DNA of 64,000 bases, taken from positions 11,238,501 through 11,302,500 of the forward strand of contig WPIO01000008.1 in NCBI GenBank assembly GCA_009760855.2. Direction: 5' to 3'. The DNA is from Cristatella mucedo. Its lineage: Eukaryota; Bryozoa; Phylactolaemata; Cristatellidae. A model generated the notes under the pieces. The model was not told where the DNA came from. It ran no database searches and saw only the letters and a program-made list of their open reading frames with translations. A program made the translations under genes and the position numbers. Below are positions 23,290 through 53,735 of this stretch, one piece after another. Positions within the stretch are counted from its first letter, which is position 1. Every line of letters starts with the position of its first letter.

Positions 23290-23369
23290 GCCCTTCATTC
23301 TTTGGCTCAAGCCTACCTATCAGATCTACTGCCCCACCAGGCTAAGCATAGTACCACCGGGGTACGGAA
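23290..23369 (+). mobile_element. LINE-A fragment, left part of a split copy
   Basis: CCTTCATTCTTTGGCTCAAGCC through AGGCTAAGCATAGTACCACC to GGTACGGAA matches LINE-A RT C-terminal sequence (17243-17328). The match resumes at 24294, so both parts are one LINE copy split by an insertion. Confidence 0.75.
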
Positions 23370-23444
23370 ACCCCCCTGGACATTTCCCCCGGACATTTCC
23401 GCCAGGACATTTCCCCCCTTGGGGACATTCATTCCCCCAGGTAT

Positions 23445-23640
23445 ATAGTTTAGGGTTCAGTGTTTTGGGGTTTAGGGTTTAGTGTTTAGGGTTTCAGGGT
23501 TTCAGTGTTTAGGGTTTAGGGTTTTAAACTTTAGTGTTTAGAGTTTAGAGTTTTAGGGTTTAGGGTTTAGTGTTTAGGATTCAGGGTTTAGGGATTAGTG
23601 TTTAGGGTTTTAGGGTTTAGGATTTAGGGTTTAGTGTGGG
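23445..23640. repeat. Degenerate (TTTAGGG)n telomere-like array
   Basis: About 25 units of TTTAGGG and variants (GTTTAGTG, TTTCAGGG, TTTAGAG, TTTAGGA). The unit matches the plant/alga-type telomere repeat rather than the TTAGGG of most animals. The high variant load and position inside an insertion argue for a satellite rather than a telomere. Confidence 0.85.
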
Positions 23641-24044
23641 GTGCGCCGCCACCGCATAAATCCACCCTTGCTCGTATTCCGCGCTTTAGTTAGTGCGTAT
23701 TAGGGCGTAACGAGATCTCTTGAGATCGAGTTATACTCAGTAGGCCTTCGAGGCTTCGGGCTCATTTGCAGGAACGCGCGGCACGCCGTAGCGCGCGTCC
23801 GCTTTGACGGGTACGAACACGTGCCTGGCGGCGTCGAGCGGGACCGAACTCCCGCGGGACCGAACTGCATAGCTCGCCGACGCCGCTGCCGCCGCCTCTG
23901 CAGTCGCAGCCGCCGCCGCTCGCTCGCTCCATTAAAAACCATCCTTCCAATTCATCCATCCTTCCAATCCATCCATCCTTCCAATTATACTAAGTTGGTT
24001 TTATTTCAATAGAGCGTGAACTTAATTTGACCATATATATACAA

Positions 24045-24047
<3 letters not shown>

Positions 24048-24122
<75 letters not shown>
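24048..24122. repeat. (CA)n microsatellite
   Basis: About 36 uninterrupted CA units inside the 924-bp insertion. Confidence 0.97.
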
Positions 24123-24127
<5 letters not shown>

Positions 24128-24293
24128 AATATCTGTATTCTTAGTTAGACATTCATCAACATAGAGTGGGGAAATGTCCTACCCCGGGGAGGGGAATGTC
24201 CGGGGAAATGTCCTAGGGTCCACCAGGGGAAAATTTCCGATGGGGGAACGTCCAGGGGGAAATTTCCTACAACCTTACCTACAGTTTTTTTTT

Positions 24294-24702
24294 GGAATCC
24301 AACAGTCTACAAATACCTCGTACAAACCTCAAATCCTTTGGAGACCGTGCATTTAGTTCGTATGCTCCCAAAGCCTGGAACTCCCTCCCAACCTGCGTCA
24401 GAACATCCCCTGACCTGACCACATTTAAAAGGAACCTAAAAACACACCTATTTAGGACAGCATTTAGTGGGTCCCTGTGATTCTTCCTTCACGTGCTTAT
24501 GCGCGTTGACACTGTGCATACTGCCACTAACCATATTTGCATGCTGACCCTGTGCATGTCACCTCTAACCATGTTATTCATGTTGTTTTCTGAGCATGAT
24601 ACCACTAACCATTCGATCGTGCTTCCTTTGCAGCAAATGCAAAGCACCTAGAAAGAGATTGAGTTCTATGAGGGCACTTTATCAAGTGCATTATTATTAT
24701 TA
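24294..24702 (+). mobile_element. LINE-A 3' end, right part of split copy
   Basis: GGAATCCAACAGTCTACAAATACCTCG continues the fragment ending at 23369. It encodes SFGDRAFSSYAPKAWNSLPT to FRTAFSGSL and has the standard 3' UTR ending in ATTATTATTA. The coding part is open to its natural stop (24480), so this copy is relatively young. Confidence 0.9.
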
Positions 24703-25159
24703 AGCGCCAGCCGTTACTTTGACCGACAGCTAAGGAGTCGTAATCCAGAAAGGTCAAGCTGCTGCTGGAATGCCATGGCCACCCTTTGAACAACCCTTTA
24801 CGTTTATTGCCAAGTGAAGTTATTGAATTTCAATATTCAATTTTAACTATTGATGCGAAAATTGCAGCTACGTATGCAGATTAGCAAGTTATCTCTACCT
24901 TCCCCCTTTTTTTGACCCTCATCATTGATGAATCGTCCTAGTAGAAGGATAAACATGCGGTCGATAAACCTATTGTAAATCACTGGTAAATTCTATAGTA
25001 AATCCTATTGTAAGTTCTTTAATACAATTATTGCTTCACGTAAGTGACGGACTGGAGGGCAAACTAAGTAAATAACGGAAAAAATGGTAGCTTATCATCG
25101 GTGTATATTATTATTATTATTATTATTGGCTAGACTGGACTGTATATTGCCAACGAACG
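24703..25159. other. AT-rich intergenic sequence
   Basis: Nothing recognised apart from an ATT tract near 25108-25127. Confidence 0.5.
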
Positions 25160-25275
25160 TAATTTAACCATCCGATCTTGTTTCCTTTGCAACAAATGTA
25201 CAGCACCTAGAATAAGATTGAGTTCTCTGAGGGCACTTTATCAAGTGTTTTATCACAATTATTATTATTATTATT
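25160..25275 (+). mobile_element. LINE-A 3' terminus
   Basis: TTTCCTTTGCAACAAATGTACAGCACCTAGAATAAGATTGAGTTCTCTGAGGGCACTTTATCAAG, then an ATT tail. 5'-truncated copy. Confidence 0.8.
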
Positions 25276-25599
25276 AGAATACCGATCATTGCCGCACAGT
25301 GTATCCTGGGACAAAAAGGTAAATATGCAAATGAACTATTAGATCATTTTCTTAGCTCGTCATAATTACTCAAAAACATTCCCTTGATATGAACATTGCA
25401 GCTAATCAAGTATAGTCACTTTAGCAAGGCCTAGAATAAATAGAAACACTCAGCTCGCAGCGAATGCAAATGTTTCGCGTTTTCTGGTGTTAGAAACCAG
25501 TCGGACATAAGTTAGTTCGCTCACAGAATGTGGCTGATTTAGTCAGACATCTGGGACTCTGTGAGAGTAACTTCAAGTCAGAATGAAGAGACTGTGGAT
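25276..25599. other. Intergenic, nothing recognised
   Basis: AT-rich sequence preceding the GC-rich domain. Confidence 0.5.
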
Positions 25600-26993
25600 T
25601 TTTGCGGGCGCTATTTAGAATCGACTAGTCGGCCTCCGCGAGAGAAAGGCGAAAAGCTCATCTGCTGCACTCGCTCACCTGCCCTGCCTGCTTGGAAGTG
25701 GTCAGAAACGGCAACTGCGGTGCTGCTTTTGCTTGAAAGTCCTCGTAGAGAAACCGCAGTGCGCCAAACAGGCGCACCGACGGCGCGGCGAAACCACTCG
25801 ACGCCCGGAGAGTGCTGCCCGCACGGTCAAGGTCAGGCAACGTGTCCGGGCGAGCCGACGCGGTCGGCGGCTCGGACTCCAAGCTGCCGTGTCGCGCCAT
25901 TCGAGCGGCGTCTCTCCAGGCGGCGAGCTAAAGCGCAAGGGTGCGAGCACTGATACTAATGCCCCGTGTTGACGCCGCGTGCATGGAAACAAGCCCGCGG
26001 GCAGTGAGTGAGGCGCTCCGTCGGCCGCCGAGGTTAACTAGGTTTATCGACCTGGCGCTCGGCTGCTGACAATTCGTAGACGTCGCGCCCAAACGTCCGC
26101 GCAGCCAGCGAAATCAGTCACGGTGCGCCGCCGAGAAGCTGATGGGTCGCGAAGTTGCCACCGCCGAGAGATCGGATGGGACAGGCCGTCGCGCTGCGCG
26201 TGAAGCATTTGCGGGCGGGGATTTTTCGCGAGTGGTCGTGCGCCTTCGAAAGGGCGTGCCTCGTAGCGTCTCGCAGACAGCGGAAAGATGGCCGTATCGC
26301 AGGAGAGTTTCCGACGGAAGCCTGCGATAGAGAAGGCGCTCGCGCCGTTTCCCTGCCGTCTGCTCTCGCTCGAGGTCGCACCTGGGAGCCTCGGTGTCGC
26401 AGCGCAGCGTCGCCATCCCACAGGACGCGATCCAAGTGAAGGCAAAGCGAGCGCGATGTGGTCAGACATGGGCAGCGCGCTCACTCGAAGCCAGTGCGGT
26501 TTCTAATAATGCGTTTCGTCCAGAAGTACGCGCCGAACCGCTAGCGAAGCGGAAGGGCTGCTGCTTCCGGAAGCGAGCAAAAGAAGAGAGCGAACGAGAC
26601 AGAAGCGCCTGGGAAAGCGGCTTTTCAGGCTGAAGCGTCGCTTGCACTGTCCATTTCCCGACCGCCTCCCACGGTCCGCATCGCCAGCTACCGGATGCTC
26701 GAGCGTTGGCAGATAGAATGCAACGCGATTCCACTTCTGGCCCAAGGCGGACGGACGCGAAGGCCAGACGACTAATCAGAAGTGCCTCCGAGTGCCCGTC
26801 GCCGCTGCCTTTGCATTTCGCGAAATGGCCGTCGACAAAGCTCTGCGACGACGCGGCTGCTTTAATTGCGGCGTATCGCGAGAGTTCCTGTGTGCTGGGT
26901 ACGCGTAGAATGGGCGCCAAATCCTCGGTGGCTGAAGCTTGTCGGACATCGGAAGACAAAGATTATAGTAACGATGTTAAACTTACATTGCAC

Positions 26994-26995
<2 letters not shown>

Positions 26996-27039
<44 letters not shown>
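26996..27039. repeat. (GA)n microsatellite
   Basis: About 22 GA units within the GC-rich domain. Confidence 0.95.
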
Positions 27040-27041
<2 letters not shown>

Positions 27042-27419
27042 AAGCGAACCAAAGATGTGCGCCGGTCGCAACCGGAATGGGTCTAAGCACGGGGCCACTC
27101 AGGCTACGCTGCAGCCTCGAGTCGACGGAGTGCACCGCACTGGCGGCGGCGCTCCGCCGCGCCAGCGCGCCGCGCGTATCGCTAACGGCGATCGCCGTAA
27201 TTACGGGCCGCTTGGACCGCCACTTTTGCCGAGCCACTGCACGCCGAGGCCCGCCGGGAGCTGAATCGAGGACAGCGAGCCGCCGCCGGCTCGTTCGTGA
27301 AAGGTGGCGCTTCCGGTAGCGTGCGGACGCACGCGCGAGGACGCGCGCGCGAGGGCGTCCGCGCCTCGCGCCCGAGGCGCCGGCTGGCCCAAGGAAGACG
27401 AACGCGGTCCGATGGCGCC

Positions 27420-27420
<1 letters not shown>

Positions 27421-27487
<67 letters not shown>

Positions 27488-27491
27488 AGAG
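27421..27491. repeat. (GA)n microsatellite
   Basis: About 30 GA units, then AAGAGAAAGAGG. Confidence 0.95.
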
Positions 27492-27787
27492 GAGCTGATA
27501 GGCAGGGCGGTGAATCGAGAAAAAGAGGGTCATTCAGCCGCGGCAGTCTGCTGCCGCACCGGCGTGGCCCGGACTAAACCGCACCGCAAGTTCGGCGGTC
27601 GGCAGCGTCAGGCCTCTGGTCGATGCATTACTCTCGCCAGGATGCCTGATGGCGACAATCGGCGACGTCGCGACCGCTCGGCCACAGTGAAGAGAATGCG
27701 CGGGCCTTCTCAAGCTCGGGCGGCGGGCCTTCAAATTCGCCAGAGCGTGACGCGGACATTCTATTCGCGAGCTGAGGGGAAGACGAC

Positions 27788-27805
27788 TCTCTCTCTCTCT
27801 CTCTC
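27788..27805. repeat. Short (CT)n tract
   Basis: Nine CT units, opposite in strand polarity to the two GA tracts upstream. Confidence 0.9.
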
Positions 27806-30779
27806 GAACCGAAGCTATCGAGAAGAGACCCTCGAGGCTCGCCGCGGGGCGCTTGTCGCGTTCGCTCGCACGGCAGCAGGAGCGCGGCGCGCTTCGCGAG
27901 CAGAGCAGCGTCGCTGCCTCCGCACGGCCGAAGCGTCGCGTCGGCCGGATGCCGGAGCTCGGGCGCTGCGTAATCGTGGCGCGACGCACAGACGGGCGCC
28001 GTGAGCTCTGCGGTAGCGCGGGCGCCGACCCGTGTCGCTCGTCGGAGCGCTAAATTAATCTTAGCGCGCCTGCACCGGAAGCTGGCTAACGAGCTCACCT
28101 CAGCGCGGGACGCGGAGCCTCGCGCGAAACGGTGCCGTCGGGACGGGGCTGCCGCGAGAAGCTGGCGGGGACTGTGCGCGTCCCCGCCCCCCCGGTCAGT
28201 CTCACACTGGCGTCCTGCTGCTTGCGACTGACTGGGGGGCCGGGCCGGAGCGACCCGCTTTGGCCGGCTCGCGTCGGCTTCGTCGCGGTCGAACGCTGCG
28301 GCCCTTCCGAGTTAGCGATCGCCTGCGTTCCCTTTGTGACGCGCCGCTCGCGTCTTGGCGATGGGGAAATAAGGAAGCGGCCTGCCGAGCAGGTCAACGG
28401 TGGGCGGGGCAGGGCGCCAGCTCGCGAGGTGCGGCTGTGCAGCCTATCGCCGTTGCCCGGGCTCCCGCCACGCGCGCGGCGCGAAGAAGTCGCACGAAGT
28501 CAGTCGCGGCGCCCGCGATGCGTTTCGAGCGCCCGCCGCAATAGCAGGTGCACGCGGGCGGGCCTACCGCGGGGCGAGGTCGCCGACAGGCGGCGCCGCC
28601 GCCGAGCCGAATGCTCCGCGCGTCCTCCTCCTCCTCCTCGGCCAGAGCTCGCCCGCGCGAAAGCTCTCGCGCGCCGCCTCTGGGCGCCTCTCGGCTAGCT
28701 TCCGTCGAGTGCAGCTTCAAGCCGGTGCGGAGCTGCAGCGCCGACGCTTCAGGCCGAGCGACCGCCCGCAGACGACTGGCGGAGCCGCCGAAATAAAGTC
28801 CGACGCCGCGCCGCCGGTGTTTTGACCGTGCGCCTAATCGGGTTTTATCGATTGGTCCGCTGTACTGGCGGAAGTAATTTCCTGTAGAGCGCATGCCACG
28901 ATGTACCGTTGGGCACCTCGGTCCCGAGCCTCTAGGGAGCGTCGGCAGCTGACGCCGCCGCCGCTGCAGAGGCATTCGAAGACAACAAGGCGGCGCCGGA
29001 CAGTCTAGGGTTCGCGCTCAATCCGCACCGCGAGTTCAATGCGAGGTCGCGATGCCGGTCGGCTGAGCTGCGCTCGCTCGCCGAAGCTGCGCTCGCTCAC
29101 CGAACGGCCGTCACCGTCGGGAAGGCGGACGCTCTGATGCAGGACGGCTCGCCGGCTCGAAGCCTGCACGCCTGCCGGCGCAGCGGCGGCGGCGGCGGCG
29201 ATGGCGAGCGCTCAGGCCACTCGCTGCGGCGGCCGCAGCATCGCCGTCGTGGCCAGCGAGCGGCCGGGCAGTCACTAAAGCAGTGGCGCTCCACCTCTTT
29301 TGAGACCGACGTCCAACTTAGACCGCCAAATATAGCAGCCGGCGGCAGCGGCCGCGGCGAGAGTGTCCATGCTTTATTGAGTCGCACGCGCGGCAGCTAA
29401 AAGCAAACTCGCAGGGGAAGTGTAAACAGAGCGCCGTCGCCGCGCTCGCGCTCAGCCGTCGCCGTCGTCGCTGAATAATCCCGGCGCGCGACCGGCAGCC
29501 GAGAACGGCCGCCGCCGCCGCCGCCGAGGCGACGGCGCACACTCTCTTTGATGGCGCCGCGCCGTGGGAAGATGCCGGCCGGCGCCGAAGCGGTCACGCC
29601 AGCTGCGGAAGCGGCGGCGAGAGACTGCGAGAGGCCTTCGCTCGGCGACGAGAGGCCTTCGCTCGTAAGCCGCCCGTCCGGTGGCGCGACCTGCACCGGA
29701 GACGCGAGGTGGCAGAGCAGCCGACTTCCGCTGGCTGTCCTCGCCCGTCCTCTCGCCAGTCATCCTTGCGAGTCGCACGCCACGCGAGCGCCTCGCACTC
29801 TTGCGAGGCGCTCGATCGTGCCCGTCACCCGCCGGCGACGCCGCAGGCAGCGTCGCCGGCGCTTCAGCGGCTGGCCGCTCGCGGGCGTCTCTTGCTCGTA
29901 GCGGCGTCCGCTGCGGCGATGCTGCTCGTTGCCTCGTCAGCCGCTGCGGCGGCGCCGGCAACTTCCGCCTCTTTGGAGCGAGCCGAGAGCGGCGTGTGCG
30001 CTCCGCCTCGGTGAAACCGCTCGGAGCTGCTGCGCCCCCTGGTGTCGCTCTGCGGCAGATCATCCACGTACTGGATCGACGGGGCGCCGTTGAGCGCCAG
30101 CAGCAGCTTGGCAGGTTCGGCCCACGGCTGACGATCGGCTACAAAGTCGGAAGCGCGCCGTTTGGTGCCGCTTGCAGCACCGCCATCGACGAAGCGAGTG
30201 GCCGAGCGCGTGCTTGCGGGGAAAGCTGAGCGGTCGGCTTTTCGCTCGTCGCTAGAGGGCGCCTCGTCGGATGCCTCGCCTGTGCGCCATAACCGAACGA
30301 GTGTCCGTTTGTCGTTCGACCGCAGCGACTCCTCCACCCATCCGCTCGCTCCTCTCAGGCTGGGGGCGAGGGCAGCGTGTGAAGCCGCAGGGAAGGGGGT
30401 GGGTAGATGTGGGGGAGGGACGAGCGGTACGTTGAGGAGGGGAAGTTACTGGTGTCCATTTGGATCCGCCACTAGGAAATGACAAGGTCGCAAGCTTTGT
30501 AATTTCGCTCGAGTCCTGCAATATTGATCGCGTTTAATCTGATTCCAAAATTATTTGAATTGACTGGTAAAAAGTGCTTTTAAAAGTGCTCAACAGAGGG
30601 AATTTCCCTCGTTACACGGAGCTGAATGCCCTAGACTAATTTGCCACTCGTTACGCAACGAGAGCGATTAAGCGAGCTTTTGCCATTCCTCATATCTACG
30701 ACAATCTCTTTTCTTTTGCGCAGTTCCGTGTGCCTGATAGAAGACTTTCGTGTCGTCACTCAGACGTGACTTTAATTTT

Positions 30780-30990
30780 TCTGTGTGAGAGGCCGTTATT
30801 GATTGCTGGAGACTTCAACATCGACGTAATATCAGCAGCAATAGCCTGCTCTGCTTATTTGTTGACGGTATAGAGAATTTCAGCTTAGTCCAACATGTTC
30901 CTAGTTCCTCATTTGCAATGGGTGCAGCCAATTTTATCACTATCCTGGTCACAAAAGCAAAGGCTGTGGTAAATGATGGCTTTATTTTGC
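30780..30990 (+). mobile_element. LINE endonuclease fragment (not LINE-A)
   Basis: The plus strand reads LLIAGDFNIDV (about 30795-30825), the endonuclease GDFN motif. FSLVQHVPSSSF follows after a shift, equivalent to the region before the HTLD motif. Heavily decayed. Confidence 0.55.
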
Positions 30991-31934
30991 GCTTTTGAGG
31001 GAAAAATATGTAGGAAATAGCACTCACTAGCCGAGGGAGAAAATATTGTGCGTCACAGTGTTATCTATCGCTCAGAAATTAAATCAAATTACGCTTGATA
31101 AGACCGACACACTTATGATTACTTCTAAATAAAGGAAAAGTCACCCATACTAGTTAGTGGCAGACATTGGGCTACGCTCTTCGCTGGTGACACGGTAACA
31201 AATGTAAAGGCTTTGTGCCATTCAAAATGATTGCCGCGTTTGATTAGCCCCAAGAGTGACATTTGAGGCCATCGACTCCAGGTAGCTACGGCTTTTGGGG
31301 GTCGCGGGGTCAACACCTGAGGACGGCACGGGCCGTACCCTTCGTGCCACCCTCGGCTGCCAAAGACACTCGCGCACTGGCGGCTGAGCGCTTCCGACTG
31401 CTCAGTCATTGTTCGCATATTTATTTTTATACCGGTAATGTTTTAGAGTAGTTACGGACTATGTCCTCGCACTATAGCAGCTAGCCACTTCGCCAAAACT
31501 ATTGGAATGGCAGGCATATTTGCAGGTGATTGCGTGCTAGCTGGTTTCCGGCTTCGATTCTACGTAGGGCAGAGGCAAGGAGCCGTGCTGTCTCCTGGAC
31601 TCACTGACGAATCTATGGATACTTTTTTTTTAGAGTACCGCGGGCAAAGCGGATAGGCATACAGTATGCGTATACATAAATGCATCACTATTTGCTTCGA
31701 GCTTTAGGCAGCAGCATGATGCTAGCACGCTAGCGCAGCTTAAAGTGCCCCTGCCTTGGCAACACAAGGCTGATTCATTGGCAAGTCCCCGAGCTAACAT
31801 CCGCTACCGGAAACCCTTTTGTGGAGTATAAAAGCAGCAGAGTTAGCGTCACTACTGCTGCTGCAGCGTTGGCCAGACGCGATTCGCTGGAAAGTATGCC
31901 ACAGTCACTGCGGACGTTTCCTCCGAACTTTGTC
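30991..31934. other. Intergenic, nothing recognised
   Basis: Short ORFs only. There is an A/T-run at 31625-31632. Confidence 0.45.
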
Positions 31935-32125
31935 CATGCACAAACGAATGACTGCCGACTACGGCACATACTTTCCAGCCGTCCTAAGCTGCTACTTCCA
32001 TGTTACTCACCACATCAACTGCTCTCCTGACTCTGCTATGCTTCTCACTTTCACGGCTACCGGATGCATACCGAAAGCCGCTAAGGCTGTGAGTGCGCTA
32101 TACAAAACTCTCCTGCGTAACATCC
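31935..32125 (+). mobile_element. LINE-B 3' portion, sense
   Basis: GACTGCCGACTACGGCACATAC, CTCCTGACTCTGCTATGCTTC, ACCGAAAGCCGCTAAGGCTGTGAGTGCGCTATACAAAACTCTCCTGCGTAACA. Colinear with 59785-60010. Confidence 0.75.
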
Positions 32126-32249
32126 AAAGTTCTACTGTAGGAATTCGGCTGGCCTGCCTTGAACTCGGTCCAGTGTCTTCAAAGTAAGCTGTACAAAGGA
32201 CACTCGGTGAAAGATGCTCAAGTTCTCTTAGTCCAGTGTTGCTTTCTCA

Positions 32250-32900
32250 ACTAGTGGTCTCTCACGGCAGCCATTTCGACAGGTGCAGAGACGTGAGGCT
32301 GAGAGACTGGCGTACTTGTCGTGCTAGTGCTGCACGGCAGCAGCAGCAGATCTATGCATCGCAGAAGCAGGAGAATACGATCTGCACGACCCCTAGTCTC
32401 CTGTGACCGCGAGATGAGTTTCCGGCTGACATCACTCGTGGCCTGCTCGAATTTAGGCGTTGTGGTGCTGCACGGAATTGAGGCAGCCGTGCTGCTTGCT
32501 ACGTTAGGGGCGCACTCACCAATTTTATCCATCCTGCTGACAAAGAAGCTGGAGAAGCGGTTGGATCGGCTACGTCACGACAAGGATCGCTAGGTAAGGA
32601 GCGAACCTGAGAGCGGTTAAGGAAATGGCTGATCGTAGACGTCGACATTTTTGGACTGCGCATGCGTGGATCAACGATAGTTGAATCGAAGCTACACCTG
32701 GCCTTTGCTACGATCGATTGGTACGATATGCAGTAGTCTTCATATGCCTGACGATTCAAGTCAACCCTGATCTGTGGTATTCTTTTCAAGCTTTTGCTTA
32801 GTAGACCCGGCTAGTTTAATGTCTACGGTAAAGCGTGGGCCGTTAGAGCGAGGGTGAACAGTGCGCTTGGGTCAGAGGTGCAAGCTCGTCGAGAAATCAA
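32250..32900 (-). mobile_element. LINE-A endonuclease-RT linker fragment, antisense
   Basis: The minus-strand frame 32789-32499 reads DLNRQAYEDYCISYQSIVAK and ISHFLNRSQVRSLPSDPC. The overlapping frame from 32532 reads MDKIGECAPN, then LLLRCIDLLLL. These parallel 15418-15990 of the main LINE-A copy and give the uninterrupted sequence across the point where LINE-B is nested there. Confidence 0.75.
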
Positions 32901-33324
32901 CGGTTGAGTGGGCGCCGCGGGGGTAAGCACCTGCAGAGGGCCATGGCAAGGGCTGCACATACGAGGCATGTTTCTTTTTTCCCCACACGTATACATAAAT
33001 CAGCATATTGAGTAACAGTTGTATTAGTATATCATGTCTAAACTCTCGACTGCGTCTAGTTTTGGAGGTTTTCCTTAAGAAGCAAGTCCATGCCCAGTGT
33101 TACCATCTCGGGCCATTGACTAATATGACCAATCATGCTACAGTGAGGAGAGCTATCAAAACGAGTGAACACAGCATTGCCACAATTTCATACGCTGACA
33201 ATATTGTTCATTTCAGGTAAACAACAGTCCGACAGCTGAGTGCAATGCTGTCTGTAATGGCTCATGAATCCACAGCTTCTCATATTCAGGTCACTGATGC
33301 TTGTAAGACTGACGGACATGATGC
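32901..33324. other. Intergenic, nothing recognised
   Basis: No gene or repeat family assigned. Confidence 0.45.
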
Positions 33325-33441
33325 AGGGCTACTCGCTAGGGATGCAGAATACAGGATACAGGGCTACTCGCTAAGGATACAGACTATAGGATACAGGATT
33401 TCTAGCCAAGGATACAGGATTCAGGGCTACTCGCTAAGAAT
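33325..33441. repeat. Imperfect tandem repeat based on GGATACAGGGCTACTCGCTA
   Basis: Three GGGCTACTCGCTA(A/G)G(G/A)AT blocks (about 33327, 33360 and 33423) are linked by repeated GGATACAGG(A/G) units, giving a short higher-order array of about 115 bp. Confidence 0.75.
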
Positions 33442-33594
33442 GGTATCAATATATCTTGTCAAACTAGAGCTGTGGTAGTTCCCCCACACCCTTACACTCG
33501 ACCGTCGTTTTTTTTAGCAATTTTCCTCGATATAATTTTATTGTTGTAGCGTACGTTGAATCATCCAACAAACTAGTAGTATACAAATCTAAAG

Positions 33595-33695
33595 AAAGTT
33601 TTTCGTGCTTCCTTTTCAGCAAATGTAAAGTGCCTAGAAAGAGATTGAGCTCTCCGAGAGTGCTATATCAAATGTATTATTCTTATTATTTTTAA
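33595..33695 (+). mobile_element. LINE-A 3' terminus
   Basis: TTTTCAGCAAATGTAAAGTGCCTAGAAAGAGATTGAGCTCTCCGAGAGTGCTATATCAAATG, then ATTATT. 5'-truncated. Confidence 0.8.
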
Positions 33696-33849
33696 AGTGG
33701 GAAGCACACATGAATTCACAGGAAGTCAAGTCCAAAAGTAAAGTAAGCTTAATCATTTCTCTTATCCGACGATGGCTCAATACTGGACTGATCTTTGCTC
33801 CCAGGTACTGCAAGAAATCACTCACCGCTAATCACGGACAAGATTGGTG

Positions 33850-33925
33850 TGGCAAAGAAATGTGTAGAACGGGATTAAGTTCTCCAAGAGCGCTATAAAA
33901 ATGTATAATAGTTATTATTATTAGC
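33850..33925 (+). mobile_element. Very short LINE-A 3' terminus
   Basis: GTAGAACGGGATTAAGTTCTCCAAGAGCGCTATAAAAATG, then TTATTATTATTA. Only the last 75 bases of the family remain. Confidence 0.65.
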
Positions 33926-34103
33926 ATGGAAGGTACGGAGTCATCAGGACTATGTGTTGAGCTGTATACCGTGTCCTTGTCAGACATAGGTGTCAAGTTA
34001 AGAAACACGAGGTCACGAGCTAATGTGCTTACGTATTGATTCTCATTACTGTTCAGCTGCCTCCTGTTTCGACGCCATGCTTTCTATAGAACGCACAAGC
34101 TAG

Positions 34104-53735
<19,632 letters not shown>

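Larger units (their letters stand above)
23370..24293. mobile_element. 924-bp insertion with TTTAGGG tract and subterminal inverted motifs
   Basis: It splits a LINE-A copy. GGAA is present at both edges (23366-23369 and 24294-24297), a probable 4-bp target-site duplication. The left subterminal zone (23376-23440) has repeated CTGGACATTTCCCC/GGACATTTCC units. The right zone (24170-24272) has the reverse complement (GGGGAAATGTCC, GGGGGAAATTTCC). Between them are a degenerate TTTAGGG array, a GC-rich 23.76-23.93 kb segment, ATCCATCCTTCCA repeats and a (CA)n tract. No transposase-length ORF is visible. I cannot assign a superfamily. A non-autonomous DNA transposon is the best guess. Confidence 0.6.
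25600..30480. other. GC-rich CpG-dense domain without a convincing gene
   Basis: About 4.9 kb of high-GC, CpG-rich DNA. Many Arg/Ala/Ser/Pro-rich ORFs of 60-235 codons overlap on both strands with no consistent frame, no recognisable domain and often no good ATG. One minus-strand frame (30337-29864) contains a less repetitive stretch (AEPAKLLLALNGAPSIQYVD) but lacks an ATG at its start. The domain could hold a CpG-island promoter and untranslated first exons. Confidence 0.45.

Noticed and set aside
23445-23640. A true telomere or chromosome end
   Set aside because: The array is short, degenerate, internal and enclosed in an insertion within a LINE copy.
23376-24272. GGGGAAATGTCC motifs as NF-kappaB-like binding sites
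   Set aside because: They resemble kappaB sites, but clustering at both ends of an insertion fits transposon subterminal repeats better. No nearby target gene is evident.
33325-33441. CRISPR-like repeat array
   Set aside because: Repeats are too short and irregular, with no unique spacers of constant length, and the genome is eukaryotic.
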